Origin: Epiperipatus broadwayi
Taxonomy: Eukaryota; Onychophora; Udeonychophora; Euonychophora; Peripatidae
Direction of reading: 5' to 3'
NCBI GenBank assembly: GCA_028023455.1
Contig: JAQFVV010000258.1
Location: 1,170,501 to 1,234,500 of the forward strand
Length of the DNA: 64,000 bases
Numbering within the stretch: position 1 is the stretch's first letter; each line of letters begins with the position of its first letter. The position numbers were made by a program, and so were the translations under genes. Of this stretch, positions 50,900 to 60,527 are shown piece by piece. The notes under the pieces were generated by a model. The model saw only the letters and a program-made list of their open reading frames with translations, was not told where the DNA came from and searched no databases.

Positions 50900-52531
50900 T
50901 TTAGAATATTGGCATTAAAAAATACGAACTGCAATGTTGCATTGGATTTGGAGGTTAAGAAAAAGCTTTGCAAAAAGTCATACATTATTAGGAAGAACTT
51001 ATTCTGCCAGAAGCAATTCAAATTGTAGAAATTATGCTTCGAGATAATTTTGCCAAACAACTGCAATCCATTACTCTATCAAATGATACTGTTTATCATC
51101 AAATTGGCAATAAATTTGAAAATAAGAATAACAATTTGTATCCAAACTACGTGATGGATTTTATTTCAATTCAGCTTGATGAAGTAACAGATAATAACAA
51201 GGATTATCATTTATGTTTGATTTTGCGATGGAATGTCAGCAGTTGAGAAACTTTGTTTTGTAAATCCATAGAAAACAGGGTTACAGTACTTGGAATATTC
51301 AATATATTGGATAATTTTTTAAATGATGCAAACATACGATAAAAAAATTGTCTTGAAATAAGCACAGATGGTGCTCAAGCAACATCAGGAAGATTTCAGA
51401 GTGTAAGGCAAAAATCTCTTCAGTATGTCTGGACAACATTGCATGATTCACAGAAAATCTTACTGCCAAAGAAATGAGTCCTGCTCTAAACATTGTCATG
51501 AATTATATAAAAATGAGGCCTTTAAAGTCAAGATTTTTTATTGCACTTTGCAAACAGATAGGTGCAGCACATTCTGTATGACTTTTTTATTGTGAAACGA
51601 GGTGTTTATTATGTGACAAATTTTTACATGTTTATGAATTAAGAGATGAAATTACAATATTCTTGAAAGAGGAAAACTGCCAGAAAGTGGAGTTATTTCA
51701 AGCTCATTTATTTATAATGAAATTAGCTACTTGGGGAATATATTTGACAAACTAAATTTGTTAAATCTTCAACTCCAAGTAACAAAATAAATATTTTTTT
51801 TTAGAAAACTGGAATTATAAAACATAAAGCAAAAAAACTTAGAAATGTTTACAAATGTGAATGAACTTCTTAACACTTATATAATTGACAACAAACACAT
51901 TAAAGTTTTATTTGCAACTATTGAAAATCATTTAATCATGTTGGCTAAATATTTTAGAAGACATTTTACAACAGGATCAGAGATCCATTTCAAAACATCC
52001 CCGAAGAACTCTCAGTTGCAGAATAAGAACTATTTATAGACTTCAAACTAAGTGGCTAATTTAAAAGGCAATTCAATAATAAGCAATGATTTAAATTTTG
52101 GAATAGTCAATTTTCTGCACTTAAAGAAAGAGCATTTGGTATACTTTTACCTTTTCCTACATCTTATCTTTGCAAAATAGGATTTTCTGCAGTAACCACA
52201 TTGAAAACAAATAAGGCCTCAACTAAACATAGAAAAAGTGTCAATTTCAAATACAACATCTTCTTATGAAAAGCTTTGCTCTGCAAGACAGGCTTAAGAA
52301 AGTCATTAATTTGTGGAATTTTAAATAATATTAAAATACCTTTTGTGTTATTTATATGTATTTACTATTTTAAAAGGTGACATTTTAACAGAATTTTTCT
52401 TTTCTTAGTTTGGTTTCAATAATTAGTTGTGGTTTTTTTTCAATTTTTTTGGTCTATTTTTCATATCTTTGTGACTGCCTTTTATTATTTTGTGCCCCTA
52501 CAAGAAAAACCCCACAGATTGAGAATCACTG
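50900..52531 (+). mobile_element. decayed hAT transposon (ZBED5/SPIN-like transposase)
   Basis: Plus strand. Ordered transposase relics in shifting frames: EELILPEAIQIVEIMLRDNF (50992 on), FISIQLDEVTDNNK (catalytic-domain first Asp block, 51160-51200), ISTDGAQATSG (second Asp region, about 51356), ALNIVMNYIKMRPLKSRFF (about 51485-51540), HVYELRDEITIFLKEE (about 51630-51675), and the C-terminal FSAVTTLKTNKAS (about 52180-52220; hAT dimerisation region). The 3' end is a terminal repeat whose outer sequence read inward is CAGTGATTCTCAATCTGTGG, ending at 52531; this is the SPIN/ZBED-type hAT TIR. The left end and target duplication were not found. Many stops and frameshifts, so inactive. It sits inside the KDM1A intron, antisense to the gene. 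Confidence 0.85.
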
Positions 52532-52549
52532 AGGTATATAGTATACATA

Positions 52550-52675
52550 TAAAAAGTGTCTGTGTTATATATATGTGTGTGTTGAAAAGTATTGTACACT
52601 TGCAGTTCAATAAGCAATATGTTTTTTTTATTCTAATCAACAAACATGAATCATTATATGCTGTATATGTATGAA
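52550..52675 (+). repeat. dispersed repeat, copy 2
   Basis: Homologous to the minus strand of 24310-24445 (see there). It begins about 20 bp after the hAT terminus at 52531. The open frames 52429-52674 and 52485-52832 crossing it are not recognisable genes. Confidence 0.5.
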
Positions 52676-53345
52676 TGCAAGGAAGTTTGGAACAAACTAT
52701 AGGGTAGTTCCAGCTCCATTGTATATGCATAAATATATATATATAATAAATGAAATATTTTATGCATTTATTATGTTGAAAACAAACATAATCAGAGATA
52801 ATTTTATCATTCATGATGCTAGGTACTATCAATCACTAATTGATGGTTCAGAAACTAAACAAGTTTTCTTCTAACTAAACTCAATGCAAAGGAGCTATTA
52901 TAGATTATTAGACAAAAATTGTTTAACCTATGGATTATCTAGCAACATTAATATTAAAGTTATTTCTATCACTTTTTTCTTCTAATTAAACAAGACAAGA
53001 GCTATTACTGGTTACTAGAGAAAATTTGTTTAGCCTCAGGACTGTCAATTAGTAATTGATGTTTTCCTAATAATATCAAAAATAAAGTTGTCTCTGGTTG
53101 CTTACATGGATATAATCCCAACTTCACTTATTATATATATGACTTTGCAAATCTAATATTATACTAACCACATAACAAAGCTATTCAATTACCAAGTATA
53201 CAGTAATTTTTCTAGCTAAAATTGGCACTAGTATATATATATTATTGATTGACAAATTTTATTTACTAAAAAAAGATCATGACTTTGATTTCTTTATTAT
53301 TTTCTAATAATAGTTCCATGAGACCATTGGTAGATAGTAACTTAC

Positions 53346-53424
53346 TGTTGTAAGGGGCTTCAATCTGGGGTAGAGAATTTTCAAAAGTGAGTTGCTGTTT
53401 AGGATTTTCAAGCCATAACTGTAA
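53346..53424 (-). CDS. KDM1A: KDM1A/LSD1 internal exon, SWIRM domain (first of two seen)
   Basis: KDM1A removes methyl groups from mono- and dimethylated H3K4 in the nucleus (FAD-dependent amine oxidase, CoREST complex); its SWIRM domain supports histone-tail and nucleosome engagement. Seen: a 79-nt exon on the minus strand, preceded by TTTTAG (acceptor) and followed by GTAAGT (donor). It starts in phase 0 and reads [16 protein letters not shown], then [10 protein letters not shown], ending one base into the next codon. This is the LQLWLDNPK...QLTFE...EAPYN stretch of animal KDM1A SWIRM domains. The one-base overhang joins to the exon at 45565-45657 to make Ser-Asp, as in the family (EAPYNSD). 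The preceding exon (ending near the family's IRNRT) was not found and probably lies beyond 64000. The other human paralogue, KDM1B, lacks this wording, so KDM1A is the firm choice. Confidence 0.9.
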
Positions 53425-54350
53425 CTAAAAATATATATATAATAAAATTAATAATGTTCAAATTAATAACGATTAGTATTTAGAAATAATAAATATTGAA
53501 CTATTACTCCCTTATATCAACTAATCTAAGCAGTTGCATAAGAAGTTGCATACTGGTTCATCAAATCAAAGAATCTAAATCAATTCTGAATGAAGACTTA
53601 ACAAAATATTTATAAAAGTACAGATTTTTCTACTCTGAATAAGAACATTTTTGAAGAATTAAATGTGAACAATATTTAACACATTTATTATCATTTTAAA
53701 AAAATCCTTTCTCAGTAAATTTATTCATTGTAAAGATTTTTCTCACAATATTATTTTTAATTTTTTTAGTCAATAAAAATGTTTTTAAAAAAATTACAAA
53801 ATAAATTGAAAATGTGGGATAATTTCGAGCTGCACCCTATGATAAAACTTTAACTGGTAATTTATTGATTTATTCATGCTTTACATTACTTTGGTGCATA
53901 TTTGTGTGCATTATTTGCATCCATTACCATATTGTTTTATCCCTATTACAGTATAGTATTTATTATATTAAATCAAAGAGAAGATGATGGACTTTAAAGT
54001 TATGCTATACTTTGTCAAAACTCGTGAAGCATTGACAAAAATAAGTTTTCAAGTCATAGCCACATCATATTATATGTACAACACGATGATAATGAAGTGA
54101 AAAGTTTAAAAAAAAAAAATCAAAAATTTTTTTCAGTAATACACAGTATATAAATTTTTGAACAATTATTTGAAATATCTTTTCATTCAGGTATTTTTGT
54201 TATTTATAAACTTCAAATCAAGACTGTTACAAATGAAGAAAATTTACAAATTTTACATTATAAATGTATAATTTTTACATTAAGAATTGTACATTTTTAA
54301 TCTAAAATCATTATATTTTAAATTAACTCTATTATTTAAACAGATTTAAC
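53425..54350. other. KDM1A: non-coding AT-rich interval (KDM1A upstream intron)
   Basis: Directly upstream (minus strand) of the SWIRM exon. Apart from the acceptor at 53425, nothing recognised; no exon encoding the preceding FxIRNRT segment. Confidence 0.5.
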
Positions 54351-55090
54351 TATCATCATCATCATTATCAACCATTATCAATCCACTGCAGGATGAAGGT
54401 CTCTCCAAGTTCAATCCATCTTCTGTGATCTCTAACCTCTCTTCTCCACATCACCTCCGCACTTCCTTATTTCATCCATGCTCTCATGTAGTCTCCTTTC
54501 TAGGTCTTTTACAATCTCTTGGAATCCAGTTTAAGATTTCAATTGTCCATCTATTATCATATTTTCTAGCAGTATGTATAGCCTAACTCCACGTTGGTCT
54601 CTTAATTCTTTCAATAATGTCAGTAACACCTGTTTGTTCTCTTACTCAATAAAAACCTTCCTTTACAAACACATAGGCACATTTCCTTTTAATATTAAGT
54701 TATTTCTACCAAAAGCATTCCAACAAAGTTTAATTTCATCTATTATGTTTCCATCTGTAATAATAATCTGACAAAGGTATTAATAATTGTTAACTTCTCA
54801 TACTCATTATTAAAATAAAAAAAGCATTTGATCTGTAAAGCGCATGTGCAATAGAGTAATCTACTATTAGTATGACAATTTATAACATCACACTATATAA
54901 ATAAAATATTTGTTACATCATTTAAGAAAATCCATTAAACACTTCTTTAGTCCTTTAATCATTTACCTTTAGTCCTATTTTCTTACTTTCATCTGATAAC
55001 TCTTGCAACATTTCCTGAAACTCTAAAGGATTATTTGCAAAAACAATTACATTATCTGAAATATCTAGATGACTTAAATATTCTTTATTT
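54351..55090 (-). mobile_element. 5'-truncated LINE fragment, minus strand
   Basis: Same family as 11840 and 42843. The 3' tail is at the left (ATCATCATCATC from 54353 on plus), followed on the minus strand by decayed C-terminal coding sequence. At its right end it carries EYLSHLDISDNVIVFANNPL (RT motif C, YADD eroded to ISDN) and QELSDESKKIGLKVN. The 5' truncation is at about 55090, exactly where homology between the two LTR copies starts, so it inserted at or into the left LTR, or replaced its beginning. Confidence 0.85.
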
Positions 55091-55424
55091 ACAAGAAAAA
55101 AAAATCTACAAACTGAAATTTCATTGAAAGAATTGAAGTTGATTGGAAAGATTTAAAATCAAACAAAAATTAAAGTTAATCGCAGGAGAAAAGGGGAATT
55201 TGTATTATCAAAAAACTTGGGTTAAGATCATTCCAATTAATTTGCTTTCTTAAAATTAATGAAGACACTTGTCATTTTAATTTTAGTGGTACATTCAGTT
55301 ATTATTTAAATTATATTAACCTAACTTTATATATATATGTTGATATGAAGATTTTCACAGGTTGCATATATATATATAAAAGACATATTTTGCGGGTTCA
55401 TCTGTTAAAAATTTAAATATTTAT

Positions 55425-55475
55425 ATACCGACGTTTCAACTTGATCACACAAGTCATCTACTGGCTGACAAAAGA
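55425..55475 (-). ncRNA. degenerate hammerhead ribozyme-like motif in PLE pLTR
   Basis: Minus strand: GTAGATGA, stem ACTTG-TGTGAT-CAAGT, TGAAACGTCGG. The stem and the GAAAC box match the hammerhead layout known from PLE pLTRs (C-U-G-A-U-G-A, stem II, G-A-A-A-C-G), but the first box is eroded (TAGATGA for CTGATGA), so activity is unlikely in this copy. The position, just downstream of the PLE coding end, is as expected. Confidence 0.55.
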
Positions 55476-55542
55476 TAGAAAGATGGTTGTAGAGGCGCTA
55501 CAATCATTGATTTGAAAAAAATGCTAAATTAAGAATGTTTTT

Positions 55543-56010
55543 TTAAAAATCTTTCCAAATAGGAGGAAGTTTGCATGTATCATTTCGCTTATTGATACAA
55601 TCTAGTCTTTTAAGTATCTCAATGGCTTCTCTGATTTTGCATTGGTAGAAATTATCACATCTGAATATGATCGTGGTACTAGAAAAATCAATTTTATGAC
55701 ATGAAAATATAGTATGGAGTGAGAGTACTGATAAGTGTTGTTTAACTGCATTATATTGTTCATCTCTCCTAACACTGATGTGATGATTACTCATACCTAT
55801 GTAAGAAGCTTTACAATTTTCACATGAGATTTGACAAACACCATGAGATTCAAGAGGGATTGAATCCTTAGGCTTGGTTATTATATTCCTTTTACATATG
55901 GAACACAAAACCTAATAACTGATTTATTATCTTTTTGTTTCCTATTTTGTTCTTTTTCGGCTTGAAATAAGGCTTGTTTAATAAATTTATAATTATAACT
56001 ATTTGGAAAG
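55543..56010 (-). pseudogene. Penelope-like element RT C-terminus and GIY-YIG endonuclease remnant
   Basis: Two frames on the minus strand. 56010-55885 reads KFIKQALFQAEKEQNRK ... then RFCVPYVKGI, the conserved post-RT linker of PLEs. 55880-55543 reads ITKPKDSIPLES, HGVCQISCENCKASYIGM, ISVRRDEQ, SCHKIDFSSTTIIF, KIREAIEILKRLDCIN, LPPIWKDF stop: the GIY-YIG nuclease domain. GIY is altered to GVC, while YIG, the following Arg, the HKIDFSS block and the Glu of REAIEI are present. About 25 residues normally lying between the VPYVKG and KPKDPIPLE blocks appear deleted at the frame change, so the copy is dead. The whole RT domain is absent (5' truncation). The ATG at 55908 belongs to the wrong frame and is not a real start. 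Confidence 0.85.
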
Positions 56011-56710
56011 ATTTTTTTAAAAAACATTCTTAATTTAACATTTTTGCTATTGGTGGAACTTTAACATTTTTTTCAAATCAGTATATAAATATTTAAATTT
56101 TTAACGTGGATGAACCGGCAAAATATGTCTTTTACATATATAAATATGAGCATTCTTTTATGTATTATAGAATTTATTTAGTTTCATATTCTTAATTATG
56201 AAGCCAGAAAATTAATAAAGTTGTGAGGAGTTAAAGAAGCTAAATAGAATAAAATTAAATCATTATAAACGTGATTGATTTCAGATCCATTCTAACATAA
56301 TTTTTTTCATTAGACATAAATTTGCAAATATGAAGGACTAGTAAAAGTTATTATTATTATTTATCATTATTAAGCCTCTATTCTCATTTCTTATTAATTT
56401 TTCTGCTTTGGACAAGTATCTAATACAGGTTTGATATTTAAAATGTGTTGCTGCATAGCTACTAAAATTTAAATTTAAAGGATTGACATATGTATATTTG
56501 GGGAAAATAAAAATTAGCAAATATTACTAAATTACCTTGCCCTTAATATGGGCTTCAGTCTGACCATCATTATGGTATATAATAGAATAATATTGCAAGT
56601 TTAAGGTTATAGTCATCCCACCTTATATATGGGCACCCGAAGGATGAGAATGAATAATCATTCCTTAGAATAAGGTAGCCAAAAAATTCCTAGTGGATTT
56701 GCTTGTTACA

Positions 56711-56730
56711 TTTGGGAGCCTACCCAGAAT
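56711..56730 (+). promoter_or_regulatory. candidate primer binding site of the LTR element
   Basis: Immediately after the LTR end TTACA: TTTGGGAGCCTACCCAGAAT. Its pattern TGGG-G-C---CC-G-AT resembles the complement of the tRNA-Pro 3' end used by many animal LTR elements, with several transitions. Position directly at the LTR edge is the main support. Confidence 0.4.
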
Positions 56731-57866
56731 TTCAATCCAACACAAACAGGGATTGAATCCAGTTCAATTTTAATCGAAAATGGAGATATTAATATAATAA
56801 TAAGAAATTTTGTATGTGTTTTATTTTTAAACTAATAAATCATAACTATTTTAATCAGTCAGAAAAATAACTAGTCAAATGTATAATGAGAAAAAATAAA
56901 TAAATAATACTTGTTGTGGTGAAAATGTGAGGATTGAGAAGGGAATAAACATTAAAAAAATTAAGAAATAAATCAGAAGAAATAAACAGGTAGTGATGAG
57001 GAAAGGAAATGAGAATAGATAGACAGCAATAATGGTTGGGATAGAAGAAATAGAAAATGATGATTAGGCCAGAAAATAAATATGTAATAATGAAGAGATA
57101 AAACAATATATGAGGTTAATAATAGAGAAGGGATATGGAATGAAAGAAAGGGTGAACACTCTAGTTAAAGAAAGAAAAAATAAATTAGAAACTTTTTCTG
57201 TAAAAATCCTATTAAGTAAATTCATTATAATTTTTTTTTAATAGCATATGATTACAAAAACTAAGGTAAAGATGCTGGTATAGGAAAGTAAAATCAAGAC
57301 TTCTAGTATAGAGATGGGAAGCAAATAAATAGTGTAATGAACATGATCATGAGTATGTTAAAAGAATATAAAGAAAATATAAAAAGAATGTCTTAAAAAA
57401 ATTAAAAGTTTAGAGATATGATTGCAAACCAAAATCACGATCTTAAAAGCTAAATGAATAACCAAGCAAGAGAAAATAATGTTCAGATTGAGCAATTGAA
57501 AGAGTAAATAATACCTAGGTTACAAGGTTGCTTAATAGGGTTAGAGAGTAGAGTAAAGCAATTAGGCCATGAAGTCCAACAGAATAAAGACAAGCAAGGT
57601 AATAAAATCAAGCAACTCTAAGAAAATACAAACAGCACTAGAGAATAGATAAGGATTAATCCTAGCTAAAGAAAAGATCAACTAACTACATAGTTCAAAA
57701 GATAAACAACATAAAAAATAAAAAGCAAAAGCTAGATTAGGATACAGGGTGAGATTCCGAAGAGGATTGAAAAAATAGAATATGACCTTAAAAAAAAATG
57801 AGAATCCTTTTTAAGATAGATGTTATTACAGAGATGTCAAATATTCCATATTGAGGATGATTGAGA
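56731..57866 (+). other. leader region of the LTR element
   Basis: About 1.1 kb between the candidate primer site and the gag remnant, A-rich on the plus strand (57.1-57.8 kb is AAG/AGA-rich). No ORF. The open frame 56855-57106 (minus) is a low-complexity Phe/Ile/Leu translation of this A-rich DNA. Confidence 0.4.
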
Positions 57867-58330
57867 AATGATTAATATGGATGTGCATCTATATAATTCT
57901 ACCCCAAGTATAGTTAATCAGTATTTAAAGATTAGAATTGGGGGGGAGGGGTATGGAGGAGAAGCTTCACTTGAGTATCTCAATAGCCTGAAGAGATATT
58001 TTACTCTGAATAAATTATCAGAAGCCAAGATAGCAATAGTATGCAGCCATATGCAAAGTGCATGCCAAGCTTGGAGGACTTGTTATTTGAGAAGTCTCTG
58101 AATTTTCAGGAGTTTAAATAGACCATATTAAATTACTACTGGAATGAAAACTACCAGGAAGGATCAAGCACTGAATAGCCCAAGAGAAATACCAATCTGG
58201 AAAATCTTTTGCTCCTTTTTTCTGAAAGCAGATAGCCAAGCTAGAGCACTCATAGCAGATCCCCCATCTGAAAGTCAAATATTACATATAGTAAGGCTTA
58301 GATCACAAAACCACAAAATCAGTAACTAAA
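57867..58330 (+). pseudogene. gag remnant of the LTR retrotransposon
   Basis: Two frames on the plus strand. 57868-58101 contains EYLNSLKRYFTLNKLSEAKI, IVCSHMQSACQAWRTCYL, then RSL and, beyond a stop, NFQEFK and NYYWNENYQ. 58207-58329 contains CSFFLKADSQARALIADPPS and ESQILHIV. The pattern (aromatic YF-x-L-N, SHMQ-x-x-A-x-x-W, F-x-x-F, WNE, then a second helical block LxxPPSExQILHIV) is that of Ty3/gypsy capsid proteins. No zinc knuckle is recognised after it. Stops and a frameshift make it inactive. Flanking context (LTR and primer site upstream) supports the call. Confidence 0.6.
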
Positions 58331-60200
58331 CTATTGAACACATTTTACAGCAGAGAGTCTATGCATAATAACAATGATAGAGAGTGGGGATTTAAATCCC
58401 AACAGAGAATCATTCAAAAGGTGAGTGAACAACAGATTCACATTGATTAGATATGGAACCATAAAGATTCCAAGATAAAGAAGAAATCCACTGGCATCCA
58501 GAAGGACCAAAAATTATATCATGTACCAAAAATGTATCATAAATTAATAAAAATGAATACTACTGCTGATCAGATCATGAACCTTGATCGCCTACAGCAG
58601 AAAAAAATGTAGTCATATCCCTGATACAAATATATTGATCTAAAACTTAAATGAAAGAAAAAAGATTTTTGCAGAGATGGAGGAAAAGTTGAACTGTTGA
58701 GATTTGTTTGCTGTGTTTTCAGTATTAATGATGAATGAAAGAATTTGTCATTGTCTTGAGGATGCGATGTTTTTATGATACTTCATATAATGTTTCCTAT
58801 TTCAGCACTGTACCTACTATTTTATGTCTACATGTATTAACAGCCTCAAAATAAGCAAGGCATAATTGTGGTTTCTATTCATGAATAGTTAACATAAGTC
58901 TTGGGTCATGAACTAGTGACCTCTAGATTCAGAATTGCAAGTCTTTAGCTTGTACTGATTATTACTATTTTGTATGTAGGATGGTAGCTTGCTTAGTGTG
59001 CCTAAATGACATAGCTCTCCTGGCATTCATGCTGCATTATATACTCATTGTCCGATGATGGAATTTCTTTATCTATTCCAGAATTGTGAATTAATGGTCA
59101 AGTCCAATGATTAAACTCAAGACAAATCCTAAAAAAGATATTGTTTTTTGTTTTTTTTTTCAAATAAACAGTGACAATTTAATTTAAATACGTCCAGCTC
59201 ATAAATCTGTAATTAAATATCTATGGGTGAGCACAACAAAAATTAAAAAGAAAATTAATATACATATACCAAATATAACAAGATTTTATTATGGAACATC
59301 AGCTCATAAATCCGCTTTTAAAAGTAGTGCGGCTGAGCACAACATTGTTATTAATTTTAGTTAAAGAAAAAAAAAGGAAGAATTAAGAGTACAAATAAAA
59401 TCAATCGATGGCAAATATCTGAGAATCGACTCTATTTTATTCCTAAACAATAGAGGGGCAAATATAATTTCACTGTCAAAAGCTCCATATATAACTCAAT
59501 AAAAAAAAAAAAAAGGATTAATTGAATAATGTAAAAAAAAATTTTTAAATGTAAATTTTGTTTCTAATTACAAGTGGAAAGATAAAAGGTTATTTGAATA
59601 AAAGCCAATTTAATTAAAAATAAAGTAGAATTTGGAAAAACATTAACTTAAGGAATTAGAGAAATAAACTTGAAATATATTAAAATCTCTAGTCCTGGGT
59701 TTCTATTTTTAAAATATATTTTGGTATATATATATATATATTTTTGTTCTGTTATTAATTAAAAGAAATTATATCTTATCTAAAAAATGTAAGGGATTGA
59801 ACTTAAAAAAATGTTTTTATTACGATTTGAAAATAAAGTTAATCATTTTCCAATTTAGAAAATGATAAATAACCCATCAAACAATGGGAGAATTGGATAT
59901 TAAAAAGAAATAAAGAAAGCAAAAAAAACTTCTTTTTTTTAATCATTGCTGCTGTTTAATTAGGAGAGTTATTTTCTATCATCCTCCAAGATAATATGAA
60001 GGACAAATTTATCTTCAATTGCCAAAACTGTTCTAGAATTCTACATAAGAATGATTTCTAAGTTACCGTGTTGCTATATATTTAAAATGACAGTAGATAA
60101 TTCATTTGCTGGTTTTTTTCACAATGTGACTAAAGTGATATAGTAGGAGACCCAAAGAATTCCCGAAGGTAATGCCTCTACTTAATGCCTACCATTTGAG
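58331..60200 (+). other. degraded interior of the LTR element
   Basis: No intact frame. A possible reverse-transcriptase scrap lies at 58996-59118. Two partial tandem copies of a segment starting CAGCTCATAAATCYG and containing TGAGCACAAC lie at 59195 and 59300 (105-bp spacing). From 59.3 kb on the sequence is AT-rich, with a (TA)n run at about 59726-59741. The 3' untranslated part of the LINE probably begins around 60060-60200. Confidence 0.4.
58996..59118 (+). pseudogene. possible Ty3/gypsy RT scrap (YLDD region)
   Basis: Plus strand: VCLNDIALLAF, about eight residues, ILIVR, then after a one-base shift MMEFLYLFQNCELMVKSND. The sequence resembles the gypsy RT stretch V-Y-L-D-D-I-L-I ... H-x-x-H-V-x-x-V-L-x-x-L-x-x-N-x-L-x-x-K, with the first catalytic Asp replaced by Asn. 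It is short and degenerate; the right order behind gag and the same strand are the main reasons to consider it. Confidence 0.3.
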
Positions 60201-60218
60201 ATTATTTGCCATCACTGT

Positions 60219-60527
60219 CTATCTATAATCAATCAATAGTAGTCTGTCCAATAGACAGGTCCAGAGAGTAGTCACTACATCAGTTCTTCCATTCTTCCAT
60301 TCCATTCTCTTCCTTGCCCACTTCCTCAATTCCACATAACCCCTTCCATCTCGTATATCATCCAATAATGTCAATCTCTTCTGTCCTTTCTTTTTATTTC
60401 CACTCACCATTCCTTCCAAAACATCTTTCATTAAACTATAATCTTTTCTTAGTATATGTCCAATCCAGTTTCTCTTTCTCTCTTTGATACTTTCAATCAA
60501 TCTTCTTTCCTCCTTAACTCTTTTCAA
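60219..60527 (-). pseudogene. LINE ORF2 C-terminal tail, frameshifted
   Basis: Minus-strand frame overlapping the end of the RT ORF. LKRVKEERRLIESIKERKRN, WIGHILRKDYSLMKDVLEGM, GKKKGQKRLTLLDDI-like and LRKWARKRMEWKNG continue the LINE protein after KITNEEF. In the family these blocks follow directly, so a single indel near 60527 has split one reading frame; the internal ATG at 60527 is not a genuine start. The tail is the conserved basic post-RT region seen in many invertebrate LINEs. Confidence 0.75.

Larger units (their letters stand above)
45658..53345 (-). other. KDM1A: KDM1A intron, 7.7 kb
   Basis: Phase-1 intron between the two SWIRM exons, bounded by GTAAGT at 53345 and TATAG at 45658. 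It contains a decayed hAT element (50.9-52.5 kb, opposite strand), a possible signal-peptide exon (49173-49242), a short perfect hairpin (50443-50476) and part of a dispersed repeat (52550-52675). The remaining sequence, 45.7-49.1 and 49.3-50.4 kb, is AT-rich with A/T homopolymers and no coding pattern I could support, apart from a weak 31-nt exon-like piece at 46060-46090. Confidence 0.85.
55375..56150 (-). mobile_element. Penelope-like element fragment with inverted terminal pLTRs
   Basis: The minus strand carries a C-terminal PLE coding remnant (55543-56010) flanked by inverted copies of a terminal sequence. The left copy, 55375-55560, read on minus runs from TTTGGAAAGATTTTT through CATTCTTAATTTA to ATATTTAAATTTTTAAC, then GATGAACC and GCAAAATATGTCTTTT. 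The right copy, 56004-56150, gives the same order on plus. The right copy lacks about 75 bp that in the left copy include the hammerhead-like motif. Inverted, partial pLTRs and 5' truncation are usual for PLEs. It is inserted inside the 5' LTR of the gypsy-like element, in a TATATATA-rich spot. Confidence 0.8.
55091..56710 (+). repeat. 5' LTR, interrupted by Penelope-like element
   Basis: Pieces 55091-55374 and 56151-56710 align with 62609-63404 throughout. Shared words: ACAAGAAAAAAAAATCTACA at the start, AAGATCATTCCAATTAAT, GCATTCAGTTATTATT-like, TGATCCATTCTAAC-like, TCTATTCTCATT, AAAATGTGTTG, ATCATTCC near the end, and the final TTACA. The left boundary is obscured by the LINE fragment ending at 55090, so the true LTR may start further left. 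Confidence 0.65.
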
